A DNA stretch of 64,000 nucleotides. Source: Pirellulales bacterium. GTDB taxonomy: Bacteria > Planctomycetota > Planctomycetia > Pirellulales > Thermoguttaceae. Below, piece by piece: positions 1 to 9,504 of the stretch (positions are counted from its first letter, which is position 1; every line of letters starts with the position of its first letter). The stretch is from assembly GCA_016935315.1 (NCBI GenBank), contig JAFGRD010000008.1:1-64000 (forward strand), given 5' to 3'. Both the position numbers and the translations under genes were made by a program. The notes below the pieces were generated by a model that was given only the letters and a program-made list of their open reading frames with translations, did no database searches and was not told where the DNA came from.

Positions 1-41
1 CCAGCACCTCCAGAGGATCGGGACACCCAACAGATTCACCA

Positions 42-87
42 ATTTCCCCAAATAAGGCAATAGCAACCTAGCGCTGTAGTACTAACA
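42..87. repeat. 46-bp repeat, copy A (probable mobile-element end)
   Basis: This stretch aligns without gaps to 46114-46159 in the same orientation, with 39 of 46 bases identical. The core caacctagcg-tgtagtacta is almost unchanged. Similarity stops at the right edge of both copies, and the right edge here cuts the methyltransferase gene. That pattern is what the terminus of an inserted element looks like. The rest of the element would lie left of the window. No transposase is visible here, and the family is not identified. Confidence 0.6.
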
Positions 88-643
88 CGTATTCGTGAAG
101 CCCAACTGCATACCGCGACTTAGACCCGCCGCCGTAGCTCTTTTTCCAGACGAAGATATGAAACCGGTTTTCTTCGCCAAACACTTCGTCCATCAAGAGC
201 AGCAAATGCCGAACCTCGATGTCGTCGATTGAGACAAAGATGATGCCGTCTTCCGTCAGGAACTCTTTGAGCAGCATCAAACGAGGGTACATCATGCAGC
301 ACCACTTATCGTGGCGACATGCGTCTTCGCCTTCCTTCCCGACCGTCTGGCCTATCCATTCCTTGAATTGCGGCTGGGTCAGGTTGTCGTTATAAATCCA
401 TTTCTCGTCACCCGTGTTGTACGGCGGGTCGATGTAGACACAATTCACCTTGCCCGCGTGGGTTGGCAATAGTGATTTTAGGGCAAGCAGGTTGTCGCCC
501 TCAATAATCAGGTTCCCATCAAGCGATGGTTCTTCACCCTTGGGCAGACAAGACAGCTTCTTAGAGAACTCCAGCGTGTGATGCGGCACCGTGTGGTGGT
601 ACGTCTCAATCGCGGTCTTTCCCTTGAAGTTCAGAACGGGCAT
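68..643 (-). pseudogene. Truncated type III-like (Mod) site-specific DNA methyltransferase
   Basis: The 191 residues match the N-terminal part of beta-class adenine methyltransferases of the type III Mod kind. GDNLLALKSLLP is followed by the catalytic IDPPYNTG (around residues 72-79), then DGIIFVSIDD and HEYVLV. Family members usually exceed 500 residues and carry a target-recognition region and the AdoMet-binding motif further on; both are missing. The last codons and the stop come from the repeat at 42-87, so the gene was cut by an insertion. No restriction (Res) subunit is present. It is probably a non-functional remnant of a restriction-modification locus. Confidence 0.8.
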
Positions 644-688
644 TTCCTCACCCTCAGTTCAAGCCTGTGAACTCGCCGCAAACCCTGC

Positions 689-1114
689 ATGATTCCTGGC
701 TTGCGTATCCTGCTCGGGCGCAACGTGCAAGCCCAGAGTATACGGGCCGCAAGAGCGGTTGCCAAGAAGCGCCGAAGCCAGCGCGTCGACCGTCGAGATG
801 CGAACATCCTGCAGCAGATCCAGGTGCTGGGGAAGCTCGCGCCCGACCGGGCAGCGAAGAAGCGGCCGGCCGGGCGCGCGATTGCCGAAGAGACGTCGAA
901 ACGCTATTTCGAATTGGTCGCCGACAAGTCCCGCAAGTTCTGGGAGGTGGCCGTCGACGGCAAGAAAGTTACCGTGCGGTTTGGCCGGATCGGCGCCCAA
1001 GGCCAGACTCGGGTCAAGACGTTCGAAACACCCGCGGCGGCTAGCGCTCACGCCCAACGGCTGATCGGGCAGAAGACCGGCAAGGGATATCAGGAGCAGA
1101 GTCCGGCAGAGTGA
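689..1114 (+). CDS. WGR-domain protein
   Basis: The C-terminal ~75 residues (from about residue 68) form a WGR domain: KRYFELVADKSRKFWEV, then VTVRFGRIGAQGQT and a KTF-containing helix. WGR domains bind nucleic acid in PARPs and occur in bacterial MolR-like and stand-alone proteins. The first ~65 residues are basic, low in complexity and match no domain I know. No clear ribosome binding site marks the start, so the real protein may be shorter or the 5' part may be decayed. It is divergent from the broken methyltransferase, with 45 bp between them. Confidence 0.6.
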   Translation: MIPGLRILLGRNVQAQSIRAARAVAKKRRSQRVDRRDANILQQIQVLGKLAPDRAAKKRPAGRAIAEETSKRYFELVADKSRKFWEVAVDGKKVTVRFGRIGAQGQTRVKTFETPAAASAHAQRLIGQKTGKGYQEQSPAE

Positions 1115-1128
1115 TGCGCGGACGCCGT

Positions 1129-2736
1129 TCAGTCGGGGAATTCAACGCAATAGATGTGCACGGCCAGGGGCTCGAAGGAGTCCGTCCAGCGACCGGCGGC
1201 GGACCGGATCGCCCGGGACTCGTCGAGCACGTCGATCGGTGTGCCCGCCGCCAGGCCGGGCAACTCGATCGTGGCGGCGGTCGGCCGTGCCCGCTCGTCG
1301 TAGTTGACCGCGAAGACGTAGAGCTTGCCCTCGTGCCGGCGGGCCAACGCGTCCAGCTTGACGTCGTCTGGCGAGGCGATGCGGATCGGTTGCCCGGGCA
1401 ACTCCCCGAGAATGGCGGGCGCCAGGCGCGTGATTTGCCCGTTGATCTCCCGCAGGGCCGCGCGGTTCTGCTCCGGCACGCCGAACTGGTGGTACGACGG
1501 TTTCCAAACGTGCGTGAAGTAGCCGATGGCGGTGGCCCCCCGACAAACGGCCATCCAGACCTCCGCGCGGATGTGGGCCGGCGTGACGTCTTGCTGACGC
1601 TCCAGCGGACCGGTCCACTGTCCGCCCTTGCTGGTTTCGATCCAGGCGTAAACCGGCCGGTCCTTCGCCATGCCGACGAGTTGCTCCGTGGCATCGTGGA
1701 CGAGGTAGAGCCACTCGGGCTTGTTCCAGCCATAGATGGGGTAGATGTCGTAGCCGACCACGTCCGTGGCGCGGAGGTACGCGGGGTACAGATGATCGCG
1801 CTGCGCTTCAGACCACTTCCCAAACCGGGGATGGAAGTATCCCGTGAGCGTCATGAACACGGGCCGCAAGGGGGCGGCGGCCTTCATCGCCCGGTACTTG
1901 CGAAGCGTTTCCTCCGGCGTCGTCCGCGGCTCGTAGCGTGGCGGCGAGCAAAGCACGTTCTTCCCCGCCGCGTCGTAGCCGGCGATTTCGCCGATCGACC
2001 CCCAAACGTGTTGCCCGGGGTGCGTCGACTCGACCGTGATCGTCAGGCTCGCTAGCGTCGCCGGTTTCGAGAGCGAGAACTTCTGCTCCTCCCGCTTTGC
2101 CTCCAGAGTCGCTTTGAGAATCTCCTGTCCGTCGGCGGCAAGGGAGACTTCCTTGGCCACGGCCAGGCCCTCGGACGCCGTTACCCAAACGCCGACGGTT
2201 TCGATCGTCACGGGTTGTTTCGGACGGATCGTCACCGAAGCCCCTTCCAGCGGATCCAGCACCGACCAACTGTGCCACACGCCGTCGACGATCCGCCACA
2301 GCGGTGTGCTGGGGTTCGGACGCAGGTGCTTCGCCGGCACGACCTCGGCGTCGCTCACCTGTCGAGGCATGTCGGGCTCGTCGTCGTGGATGTAGCCGAG
2401 CAGACTGTGGCGGTCCTTCAATGCCGGATCGTAAGGCATCACGCCATAGAATCCCGCCTGTTCGACCAGCGTGAGATACTCGCCGACGCTCTTGGTGTCG
2501 CTCGACCCGGGATGATAGCCGGCCACGGTGTTCATTCCGCACTGCTCGACCAACGGGAAGTTCTTCGCATCCTGCAGCCAGGCCATCAAGGGGAAGAAGG
2601 GCCGGCCATTGACCTCGAAGGCCCGACCGGGCCGGATCTCCACTTGCCGGATCGGCGGGAGACCGTCGCCACCCAGGCCCGTTGTCCCAGAGGTCCCCAA
2701 CAACACGATCATCGACAGTCTCGCCCACGTCTTCAT
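1129..2736 (-). CDS. Secreted TIM-barrel glycosidase-like protein
   Basis: This start was chosen because a strong GGAGGGGG-type site lies just upstream and a signal peptide (KTWARLSMIVLLGTSG) follows; the open frame extends 31 codons further upstream without these. After the signal comes a beta-galactosidase-like opening (FEVNGRPFFPLMAW), then an inserted beta-sandwich-like stretch (about residues 140-260, discoidin-like in feel). The barrel then continues with VVGYDIYPIYGWNKPEW, RPVYAWIETSKGGQW and EVWMAVCRGATAIGYFTH. A small all-beta domain closes the protein. It is probably an extracellular or periplasmic glycoside hydrolase; substrate and exact GH family are not assigned. Confidence 0.7.
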   Translation of the reverse strand: MKTWARLSMIVLLGTSGTTGLGGDGLPPIRQVEIRPGRAFEVNGRPFFPLMAWLQDAKNFPLVEQCGMNTVAGYHPGSSDTKSVGEYLTLVEQAGFYGVMPYDPALKDRHSLLGYIHDDEPDMPRQVSDAEVVPAKHLRPNPSTPLWRIVDGVWHSWSVLDPLEGASVTIRPKQPVTIETVGVWVTASEGLAVAKEVSLAADGQEILKATLEAKREEQKFSLSKPATLASLTITVESTHPGQHVWGSIGEIAGYDAAGKNVLCSPPRYEPRTTPEETLRKYRAMKAAAPLRPVFMTLTGYFHPRFGKWSEAQRDHLYPAYLRATDVVGYDIYPIYGWNKPEWLYLVHDATEQLVGMAKDRPVYAWIETSKGGQWTGPLERQQDVTPAHIRAEVWMAVCRGATAIGYFTHVWKPSYHQFGVPEQNRAALREINGQITRLAPAILGELPGQPIRIASPDDVKLDALARRHEGKLYVFAVNYDERARPTAATIELPGLAAGTPIDVLDESRAIRSAAGRWTDSFEPLAVHIYCVEFPD

Positions 2737-2994
2737 CCGATCCCCCTCCCTTATCTGCTGTTTCCTACTCGCATCGCATGGGTGCAGCACCGTTTTCGAT
2801 GGCCCCGGATTGCGATGGTCCCGGACCATGCCCCGATTCTACTTCCCGAAGCATACCCGCCGCAAGTGGGGACATGACGGCCGGTGTGCTGGGTCGGTCA
2901 ATTTCCCGACGACGGCCGGCCCGGTGCGAGTGGGGGCGAGTTGGCAACGGGGGGGCGCTGACGCTTGCCGTGCAAAGGATCGCGACCGGGCGGC

Positions 2995-5004
2995 TCAGCG
3001 GAGCTCGGCCCCGTGCTGCGCACCACAGGCGGCCACGATCTGGTCGCGAAGCTCGTCGGCCTGTTGGTTGGTCATCGTGCCGTCCTTCGAGCGCAGCGTG
3101 ATGCTCAGCAAAAGGCTCTTCTTGCCCGGACCGAGTCGCTGCGGGTCGCGATAGGTGTCGATGTACGCCAAGTCCTCGAAGAACTTGCCGCAGTTGGCCT
3201 GCACCGTGGCGGCCACGTCGGCAAAGCGAATCGCCTCGTCGACGACCAGGTTCAGATCGCGGGTGAGGGCCGGGTAGGGCGGCTGCGGTACGTGACGCGG
3301 AACAAGCTGGGCCGCCCGGAACAGCAGCGACAGTTTCACCTCGGCCACGGTGGCCGGCGCGCGGAGCTCGAATTGCCCCAGACCCGCGTCGGTCAGCCGG
3401 CCGACGTAGCCGAGCAGCTCGCCGTCGAGCAGCAGCTTGCACGACTGGGCCGGATCGAGCAGTTCCAGGCCCCCGTCGGTGGCCTCCAGCCGCACGGCCG
3501 GGCACAGCGACGCCACGACCCCTTCGATCACGCCGCGGACCGCCAGGTAGTCGCGGCCGCTGGTCAGGCAGAGCATCGGCTGCTCGTCGGGCAGCTTCTT
3601 GCGGGGCAAATACACCCGGGCAATCTCGAACAACTCGATCTCGACGTTGGCCAGCGCTTCGTTGGCGCGCCGGGCCATAAGCAGGCTGGGCACCAGGCTG
3701 GTCCGCAACCGATCGGCCCCGCGCAGCGCCGCCGTCAGGCTCCGCAAGGGCGCCGCGTCGGTCCACGGGCTGAAGACGCCCGCCATCCGCTCTTCGACCA
3801 TGCTCGACGTCACGGCTTCGTCGAACCCGACCGCCGTGAGTACCTGCCGGGCCTTTTCCACCACGCGATCTTCCCGCCGCCGGGCCGAAGGAACCATCGG
3901 CACGCCCACGTCCTCGGGGATCTCGTCGTAGCCGTGGATCCGCGCGACCTCTTCGACCAGGTCGATCTCCCGGCCCAGATCGCGCCGCCAACTGGGCGGG
4001 CGGACCTCAATCGTCTCGCGGTCCTGCCGGATCTCCTCGTTGCCCAAGGCGACCAGGATCTCGCGGACCCGCTGCGGCGGTACCTCGATGCCGAGGACTC
4101 GCTTCAGTTGCGCCAGGCGCAACACGATCGGCTCCCGCCGGGCAGCCGACGATCCGACGTCGACCACGCCCGCGGCCAGCTCACCCCCGGCCAGCTCGAG
4201 AATCAACTCGCAACAGCGCCGGCTGGCCCAGTCGAGGTTCTCGGTGTCGACGCGACGCTCGAAGCGATAGGACGAATCGCTGTGGAGGTTGAGCGTGCGG
4301 GCCGTGTTGCGGATCGAGATCGGGTCGAAATCGGCGGCCTCGATCAGCACGTCGGTGGTCTTCTCGGAGATTTCCGTTTGGGCGCCGCCCATCACGCCGC
4401 CGATGGCCACGGGGTCGCGGGCGTCGGCGATCACGCAGGTGTCGGGCCCCAAGGGGTAGGTCTTGTGGTCGATGGCCTCGATCGCCTCGCCCGGCTGCGG
4501 ACGGCGGACGATGATTTCGCGGCCCCCCAGCCGGGCGAAGTCGAAGGTGTGCAACGGCTGGCCACACTCCATCAGCACGTAGTTGCTGATATCCACCACG
4601 TTGTTGACCGCGGTGATGCCCAGCGTGTCCAGCCGTCGGACCATCCACGACGGGCTGGGGCCGATCTTCACGCCGCGGATCACCCGGGCCGTGTAGCGGT
4701 AGCAAAGGTCGGGGCAATCGACCCGCACCTTGACCAGCTCGTCGACGGGCGTTTTGCCCTCGGGCGGCTGGGCCGGGGGAATCGTCAGCGTCGAGCCCCA
4801 GAGCACGGAGACCTCGCGGGCGATGCCGAGGTGGCCCAGGCAGTCGGGCCGGTTGCTGGTCACCTCGAGATCGATTGCCAGGTCGCCGCCGACCTCTTCG
4901 GTGCCCTCGTGGTTCAGGCCTGCCATCATCAGCCGCCGTTGCAGCTCCTCGACCGGCATGGTCAACGGCACGTACTGTTTCAGCCAGTTCCAGGAGACGA
5001 TCAT
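2995..5004 (-). CDS. pheT: Phenylalanine--tRNA ligase beta subunit (short form)
   Basis: PheT pairs with PheS as an alpha2beta2 enzyme that charges tRNA-Phe. The protein has 669 residues against roughly 790 in most bacteria. It runs straight from the N-terminal helix (IVSWNWLKQYV) to LAIDLEVTSNRPDCLGHLGIA, so the ~100-residue EMAP-II-like tRNA-binding domain normally between them is absent. The B3/B4 region (MECGQPLHTFD, IGGVMGG), the B5 domain and the C-terminal FDX-ACB anticodon-binding domain (YPALTRDLNLVVD, SLLLSITLRSKDGTMT) are all present. It lies downstream of pheS with a 68-bp gap. Short PheT forms are known in some phyla, so this is a lineage trait rather than damage. Confidence 0.96.
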   Translation of the reverse strand: MIVSWNWLKQYVPLTMPVEELQRRLMMAGLNHEGTEEVGGDLAIDLEVTSNRPDCLGHLGIAREVSVLWGSTLTIPPAQPPEGKTPVDELVKVRVDCPDLCYRYTARVIRGVKIGPSPSWMVRRLDTLGITAVNNVVDISNYVLMECGQPLHTFDFARLGGREIIVRRPQPGEAIEAIDHKTYPLGPDTCVIADARDPVAIGGVMGGAQTEISEKTTDVLIEAADFDPISIRNTARTLNLHSDSSYRFERRVDTENLDWASRRCCELILELAGGELAAGVVDVGSSAARREPIVLRLAQLKRVLGIEVPPQRVREILVALGNEEIRQDRETIEVRPPSWRRDLGREIDLVEEVARIHGYDEIPEDVGVPMVPSARRREDRVVEKARQVLTAVGFDEAVTSSMVEERMAGVFSPWTDAAPLRSLTAALRGADRLRTSLVPSLLMARRANEALANVEIELFEIARVYLPRKKLPDEQPMLCLTSGRDYLAVRGVIEGVVASLCPAVRLEATDGGLELLDPAQSCKLLLDGELLGYVGRLTDAGLGQFELRAPATVAEVKLSLLFRAAQLVPRHVPQPPYPALTRDLNLVVDEAIRFADVAATVQANCGKFFEDLAYIDTYRDPQRLGPGKKSLLLSITLRSKDGTMTNQQADELRDQIVAACGAQHGAELR

Positions 5005-5067
5005 CGTGGGGGCCTGTGAACAAACAAGTTAGGCACTCTTAGAGAGCAAGGGGCTACGGGGTCCTCT

Positions 5068-6099
5068 TCAAAACTGCCGCAAGAACCTCACGTCGTTTTT
5101 GTAGAACTCGCGGATGTCGTCAATGCCGTGGCGGCCCATGCAGATCCGCTCGATGCCCACGCCGAAGGCGAAGCCGGTTACCTGCTCCGGATCGTAGCCC
5201 ACCGCCCGCAAGACGTCGGGATCCACCATGCCGGCCCCGGCGATCTCGATCCAGCCGCCCTGCCAACTCATGTCCACCTCGACGCTCGGCTCGGTGAACG
5301 GGAAGAAGGAGGGGCGGAAGCGGATGTGGACGTCGTCCTCGAAGAAGCTGCGGGCGAACAGCCGCAACACGCTCTTCAAGTCGGCCATGGTCACGTGATG
5401 GTCGACCAACAGGCCTTCGATCTGATGGAACATCGGGTAGTGCGTGGCGTCGGCCGTGTCCGGACGGTAGACGCGTCCCAGGGAGATGATCCGGACCGGC
5501 GGGCTGGTCTGCTCCATCACCCGAATCTGCACCGTGCTCGTCTGGCTCCGCAACAACCACGCCTTCCGACTCGGCACGGCGGCCGTCTTCTCGGCCGTGG
5601 CCAGGTAGAAATTGTCCAAGGGGTCGCGGGCGGGGTGGGCGGCCGGGATGTTCAACGCCTCGAAGTTGTGCCACTGGTCCTCCACTTCCGGCCCTTCGGC
5701 CACGGAGAATCCCAACCGGCCCATGATGTCCTTGAGCTCCTCGATCGTTTGCGTGATCGGGTGTAAACGGCCCAGCCGCGGCCGAATACCCGGCACCGTG
5801 GGGTCGAAGCCCGTGGTTTCTTCCGAGGGTCCGGCGCCGCGGGCGAGCCGCTCGACGGCAGCGGCCTGGGCGGCCTCGATCCGTTTCTTCGTCTCGTTGA
5901 ACTGCTTGCCGGCGGCCGGCTTGTCCGCCTTGCCGATCTTGCCGAGCCCCTTCTGGACGGCCTTGAGCTGCCCGCTCTTGGCGCCGAGGAACTGGACCCG
6001 AGCGGCCTCCAGCGCCTCGGCGTCGCCGGCCGCCTCGAAGGCCGCCACCGCTTGCTGGGCCAACGCGTCGAGTTCGGCGAGGAATTCAGGCAGGGGCAT
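5068..6099 (-). CDS. pheS: Phenylalanine--tRNA ligase alpha subunit
   Basis: This is the catalytic subunit that makes Phe-AMP and charges tRNA-Phe. The start at [12 protein letters not shown] gives 343 residues, normal for PheS. An N-terminal coiled-coil arm (about residues 1-95) binds tRNA. The class II core follows: [21 protein letters not shown], motif 2 [46 protein letters not shown] and motif 3 [22 protein letters not shown]. The open frame continues 16 codons upstream but lacks homology there. It sits between rplT and pheT in a minus-strand operon. Confidence 0.96.
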   Translation of the reverse strand: MPLPEFLAELDALAQQAVAAFEAAGDAEALEAARVQFLGAKSGQLKAVQKGLGKIGKADKPAAGKQFNETKKRIEAAQAAAVERLARGAGPSEETTGFDPTVPGIRPRLGRLHPITQTIEELKDIMGRLGFSVAEGPEVEDQWHNFEALNIPAAHPARDPLDNFYLATAEKTAAVPSRKAWLLRSQTSTVQIRVMEQTSPPVRIISLGRVYRPDTADATHYPMFHQIEGLLVDHHVTMADLKSVLRLFARSFFEDDVHIRFRPSFFPFTEPSVEVDMSWQGGWIEIAGAGMVDPDVLRAVGYDPEQVTGFAFGVGIERICMGRHGIDDIREFYKNDVRFLRQF

Positions 6100-6142
6100 G
6101 GGGCGGCAACAGAGTATAAGTGGCCAGTGACGAACCGTACGT

Positions 6143-6179
6143 CCCAAATCCGAAGTCTTGCGACTTCAGCTACCATTTC
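6143..6179. repeat. Short hairpin repeat, copy 1
   Basis: The sequence reads gaagtc-ttgc-gacttc, a 6-bp stem with a 4-base loop, inside a conserved 36-bp context (cccaaatcc ... agctacc). A second copy lies at 48710-48745 with a 7-bp stem. It sits in the gap between rplT and pheS, so the transcript would carry the hairpin. It could be a small REP-like repeat or an RNA-processing hairpin; the function is unknown. Confidence 0.55.
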
Positions 6180-6282
6180 GCGGCAACGTTGCGTCGAACT
6201 CAGGACCGGCGGATGCGGGCCGAGGTTCGCAACGGATCGGCACGAGGCGCCGGCGCTGGGCGGGCCGGATCGGGCCTGGCCG

Positions 6283-6651
6283 CTACGGCGATGCTGCGGC
6301 CGGCAACGACGCCCTGGCCAGCTCGACAACCTGGTCGAAGGCCCCCGGATCGCTCACGGCCATCTCGGCCAGCATCTTGCGATCGAGCTCGACGTGGGCC
6401 CGGCTCAGGCCGTAGATGAACTCGCTGTAGCGGAGCCCCCGCTCGCGGACCGCCGCGTTGATGCGGATAATCCAGAGCCGTCGGAAGTCGCGTCGTCGGG
6501 CGCGGCGGTCGCGATAGGCGTATTGCCCGGCCCGCAGCAGCGTTTCCTTGACCGTTCTCAACAGTCGCCCGCGCCCGCCGTGATATCCCTTGGCCTTGCG
6601 ATAGAGGCGATTTTTCGCCCGATTTCGGGCCGAACCTTTTGTGGTACGCAT
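6283..6651 (-). CDS. rplT: 50S ribosomal protein L20
   Basis: The 122-residue protein starts [15 protein letters not shown] and contains [36 protein letters not shown] and [21 protein letters not shown], all hallmark L20 stretches. L20 binds 23S rRNA early in 50S assembly and in many bacteria represses its own operon. An AAGGA site lies upstream of the ATG. It follows rpmI by 160 bp and precedes pheS. The last ~8 residues are an alanine-rich extension. Confidence 0.97.
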   Translation of the reverse strand: MRTTKGSARNRAKNRLYRKAKGYHGGRGRLLRTVKETLLRAGQYAYRDRRARRRDFRRLWIIRINAAVRERGLRYSEFIYGLSRAHVELDRKMLAEMAVSDPGAFDQVVELARASLPAAASP

Positions 6652-6811
6652 GGGAAGTCCTTCACGATTGAAGCGGAATCAAGGCCCTCCCCTCTGTGGG
6701 GGAGCGTTATCCTGCCCGTCCCGCCATTTTCCGGAGCCGTCGCGCGTAAGGCTCTCGTGGGTCTGGCCCTTGATCCAGCGGCAGAGAATTGCCGGGATCA
6801 AACAAGGCCAC

Positions 6812-7015
6812 TCAGTAGCTGTTTCCGGCCAATGCCCGACGGATCCGCTTGGCTTCGAGCTCTTCGACCGACGCAGTTCCACGGAGGTTGCGCTTTCGCT
6901 TGTGGCTCATTCGTGCGGCCAAATGGCTGGTACCGCTCTGGCGGTGCCGCACTTTCCCCTTGGCGGTCAAACGGAAGCGCTTCTTCGTTCCCTTGTGAGT
7001 CTTCTGTTTCGGCAT
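6812..7015 (-). CDS. rpmI: 50S ribosomal protein L35
   Basis: The 67-residue basic protein starts PKQKTHKGTKKRFRLT and includes GKVRHRQSGTSHLAARMSHKRKR, matching L35 over its whole length. It is the first gene of the rpmI-rplT-pheS-pheT cluster. infC (IF-3), which often leads this operon, is not upstream here: the next gene is a divergent DUF1559 gene. Confidence 0.96.
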   Translation of the reverse strand: MPKQKTHKGTKKRFRLTAKGKVRHRQSGTSHLAARMSHKRKRNLRGTASVEELEAKRIRRALAGNSY

Positions 7016-7453
7016 GGCTTGGCTGCACCTACGCGGTCTTCGGCTACGGGTAACCAGACCCGTTATTATAAATCCTAGGTTGCCGGCGAAAAGGGGGATC
7101 GGCGAAAAAGGTCAAACAGCCGCCGGGACGGCGCGCAGGCACACTCCCCGGAATGGCATCGTCCCGCGTAAATGGGTTAGCTCCAGCCCGGCCCCAGATG
7201 CGCTGCTTCGCCAGTCTTCCCATTTTGTTTATTCAGCCTGATTTTATCCGACGGAACCACGGAGGAGGTGTGGACATTTTCGGAAAAGGCCGATGGGTGC
7301 TGCCTCCAGGGGCTTCCATCGTCAGCCGATTTCGGCTATCATAAAGTCTGTCTTCTCGGAACGGTCCTTGACATACAGCGATCGCTCGAGCGAAGTTCAG
7401 TTTTGTCCAGTAGTCTTCAAGTCTCCCCTTTTTTCTGATCAGGAGGGCATGTC
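7016..7453. promoter_or_regulatory. Divergent intergenic region between rpmI and a DUF1559 gene
   Basis: No gene fits this 438-bp stretch. On the minus strand a consensus TATAAT (7065-7070) lies about 50 bases from the rpmI start and could be the -10 of the ribosomal operon; its -35 is weak. On the plus strand ttgaca occurs at 7368-7373. It is followed by two overlapping 10-bp palindromes, agcgatcgct and cgctcgagcg, which could be an operator. The second contains CTCGAG, the site class cut by PaeR7I/XhoI-like enzymes such as the one at 54585-55319. Confidence 0.4.
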
Positions 7454-8743
7454 GTGCACGCTTTAGGAACTCGTCTGCAATCTAAGAGTCGTGGCCGGCG
7501 ATTCGGCTTTACGCTGGTCGAGCTGCTGGTGGTCATTGCCATCATCGGCATCCTGGTCGCCTTGCTGTTGCCGGCAATCCAAGCGGCCCGGGAATCTGGG
7601 CGGCGTGCCGCCTGTGCGAACAACCTGAAGCAGATCGGCTTGGCGCTGCAGAACCACCACAGCACGTTTGGTTGCTTCCCGCCGGGGGCGCCCTGGTTCA
7701 GTGGGGAGAACACGCTTTGTGAAAACGGCGGCAGCAGCAACGTCGTGGTGGGGCCCAACTGGGCCTGCAACATCCTCGGCGCCTTGGAGGAGAACTACCT
7801 GTACCGCGGCGTCCAGGAAGTCGCCGAGCGAGAGTACCATGTCGCCGATGATGGGGAGCGCTACCCGCTGATCAACGGGAACGTGCAGGACGAAGGCCTG
7901 GGGTTGGGGTGTTGGACGCCAAACTGCTTCATCTGCCCCAGCAGCCCCGCGATGTCCATCGATATGGTCAATTACGACGGGCCGGGAGACCAGCGCCTGG
8001 GGCACACCGACCCGGGCACCATCTGGCTGCTCGACCATCTGGCGAAGGGCAACTATGCGGCCTGCTACGGCTCGGGCGACTACGTGACCTGCCACGAGCT
8101 GCCCAGAGGCAGCTATGTCGACCACCCCTACGAAAGGCAAGGGGCGTTCGCCGTGGAGTTCATCACGCTGATCTCCAGGAACAACCAGCCGTATACCAGC
8201 CAGAGCGGCGGCCAGGGCCCGTTCAAGATGGGCAACAAACACGGCAAGAAGCTCGACAAGGATTTCCCCGACGGCACTTCCAAGACGATTGCCGTCAGCG
8301 AAGTGATCGGGTACGACGACTGGCGCGACGGGCGAGGCGCCTGGATCTCGTACTTTATGGGTGGTTCGATCTTCAGCACCAAGACGCCGCCCAACGCGGA
8401 GCCGCAGGTTACCAGGAACCCCCTGATCGGCGATCTGACGAACCAGAACGACTACCTCGACCACATCGGGGCCTGCTTCAGCGGGATCCCGGCAGGCGAT
8501 CCGCTGGTCTGTGTCCAGAACCAAGTCAGTTCCGGCAGCACGGGCTGCAACAGGTGGGCAGCGGCCCGCAGCGGCCACGGCAGCGGGGTCAACGCCTGCA
8601 TGGCCGACGGGTCGGTCCACTTCTTCCCGAACAAGATCAACCTGGCCGTCTGGCGGGCCCTGTCCACGCGAAGGGGGCGTGCCGCGGACCTGGCCACCAA
8701 CCGAGAGCCGGGGAACGTCGAAGAGGGAATGCAAGTCGAGTAA
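7454..8743 (+). CDS. DUF1559 pilin-like protein
   Basis: The start is GTG, set by AGGAGGG six bases upstream; the nearby ATG at 7449 leads to a stop after five codons. Residues ~18-48 form a type IV prepilin signal and hydrophobic helix ([20 protein letters not shown], then a [10 protein letters not shown] helix). The following [22 protein letters not shown] and the C-terminal [19 protein letters not shown] are the DUF1559 (SBP_bac_10) signatures. Planctomycetes carry many paralogues of this family. They are thought to be exported pseudopilin-like proteins; the function is unproven. A lipoprotein gene follows after 61 bp. Confidence 0.93.
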   Translation: MHALGTRLQSKSRGRRFGFTLVELLVVIAIIGILVALLLPAIQAARESGRRAACANNLKQIGLALQNHHSTFGCFPPGAPWFSGENTLCENGGSSNVVVGPNWACNILGALEENYLYRGVQEVAEREYHVADDGERYPLINGNVQDEGLGLGCWTPNCFICPSSPAMSIDMVNYDGPGDQRLGHTDPGTIWLLDHLAKGNYAACYGSGDYVTCHELPRGSYVDHPYERQGAFAVEFITLISRNNQPYTSQSGGQGPFKMGNKHGKKLDKDFPDGTSKTIAVSEVIGYDDWRDGRGAWISYFMGGSIFSTKTPPNAEPQVTRNPLIGDLTNQNDYLDHIGACFSGIPAGDPLVCVQNQVSSGSTGCNRWAAARSGHGSGVNACMADGSVHFFPNKINLAVWRALSTRRGRAADLATNREPGNVEEGMQVE

Positions 8744-8804
8744 GGGGCTGTTTGCCGGTTGCCCAGCAATCGATCTGTTTCATTGTCGAGAAGGAGTTGA
8801 CAGG

Positions 8805-9245
8805 ATGCACCGACGATTTCTTGATAGGGGCCGTCTGTTCTTGGTCGGCCCCGTAGCCGTGCTTGGATTGCTGGCGGCGTTTGCCGGCTGCGGCGGGAAG
8901 GCCGTGGACCCGACCAGCGTGGTCCAACCGGAGGCCGCATTGCTCAAAGGCCTCGTTTCCAACGTGTCGGGCGCTCTGCGGGACGGCGGGGCAAGGGCCG
9001 AGGGATTGTTCACCGAAGGGGCGGCTCCCACGGGCGCCGATCTGGCGAAGTACATCACGCCGGTCGTGTTCAGCCTGGAGGGCGAGCCGGAAATCTCCGG
9101 CGACTCGGCCACGCTGACCGTCAAGATGTGGAAGCCCTCGGAGAACCCCAACGCCGTCGATGAGTACACGGAGGTGGGCCAGACCAAGTGGAACGCGGTG
9201 AAGGTCGACGGCAAGTGGAGGCTCAAGGACGTCCCGCTTCCGTAG
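8805..9245 (+). CDS. Small lipoprotein next to a DUF1559 gene
   Basis: The start is fixed by AAGGAG eight bases upstream. An arginine-rich N-terminus and hydrophobic segment lead to a lipobox-like LLAAFAGCGG (Cys about residue 29), so it should be lipid-anchored. The 146-residue mature part ends in a short beta-rich stretch (EVGQTKWNAVKVDGKWRLKD), as in small lipoproteins often found after DUF1559 genes in planctomycetes. No enzyme motif is visible. It is probably co-transcribed with the preceding DUF1559 gene. Confidence 0.75.
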   Translation: MHRRFLDRGRLFLVGPVAVLGLLAAFAGCGGKAVDPTSVVQPEAALLKGLVSNVSGALRDGGARAEGLFTEGAAPTGADLAKYITPVVFSLEGEPEISGDSATLTVKMWKPSENPNAVDEYTEVGQTKWNAVKVDGKWRLKDVPLP

Positions 9246-9278
9246 CCTCGGAAAAGGACGACTTGCGGCGTACACGAT

Positions 9279-9427
9279 CAAAGGGGAAGGGCGCGCAGCA
9301 GCCTTGCGCTGGTCGAACTGTTGGTCGTGATCGCGATCCTCGGGACCCTGGTCGCCTTGCTGTTGCCGGCGGTCCAGACGGCGAGGGAAACAGCGCAGCG
9401 TTGAAGAGGGGATGAGAGTCGAGTTAG
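9279..9427 (+). pseudogene. Collapsed remnant of a DUF1559 gene
   Basis: The frame reads [20 protein letters not shown] followed by [13 protein letters not shown] and a stop. This is the prepilin helix of DUF1559, very like residues 21-50 of the gene at 7454. One base out of frame and immediately after comes VEEGMRVE, matching the last eight codons (VEEGMQVE) of that same gene. Some 370 codons between the two ends are missing. It is best read as a tandem duplicate that lost its middle. No intact start remains. Confidence 0.7.
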
Positions 9428-9504
9428 GGGCTGCCCCCCCCTTGCAAACTCCGCCTGAAAAGCACAGACTGGTGGTATCGTCTGTGCCGTGGACGGAGAT
9501 TCGC

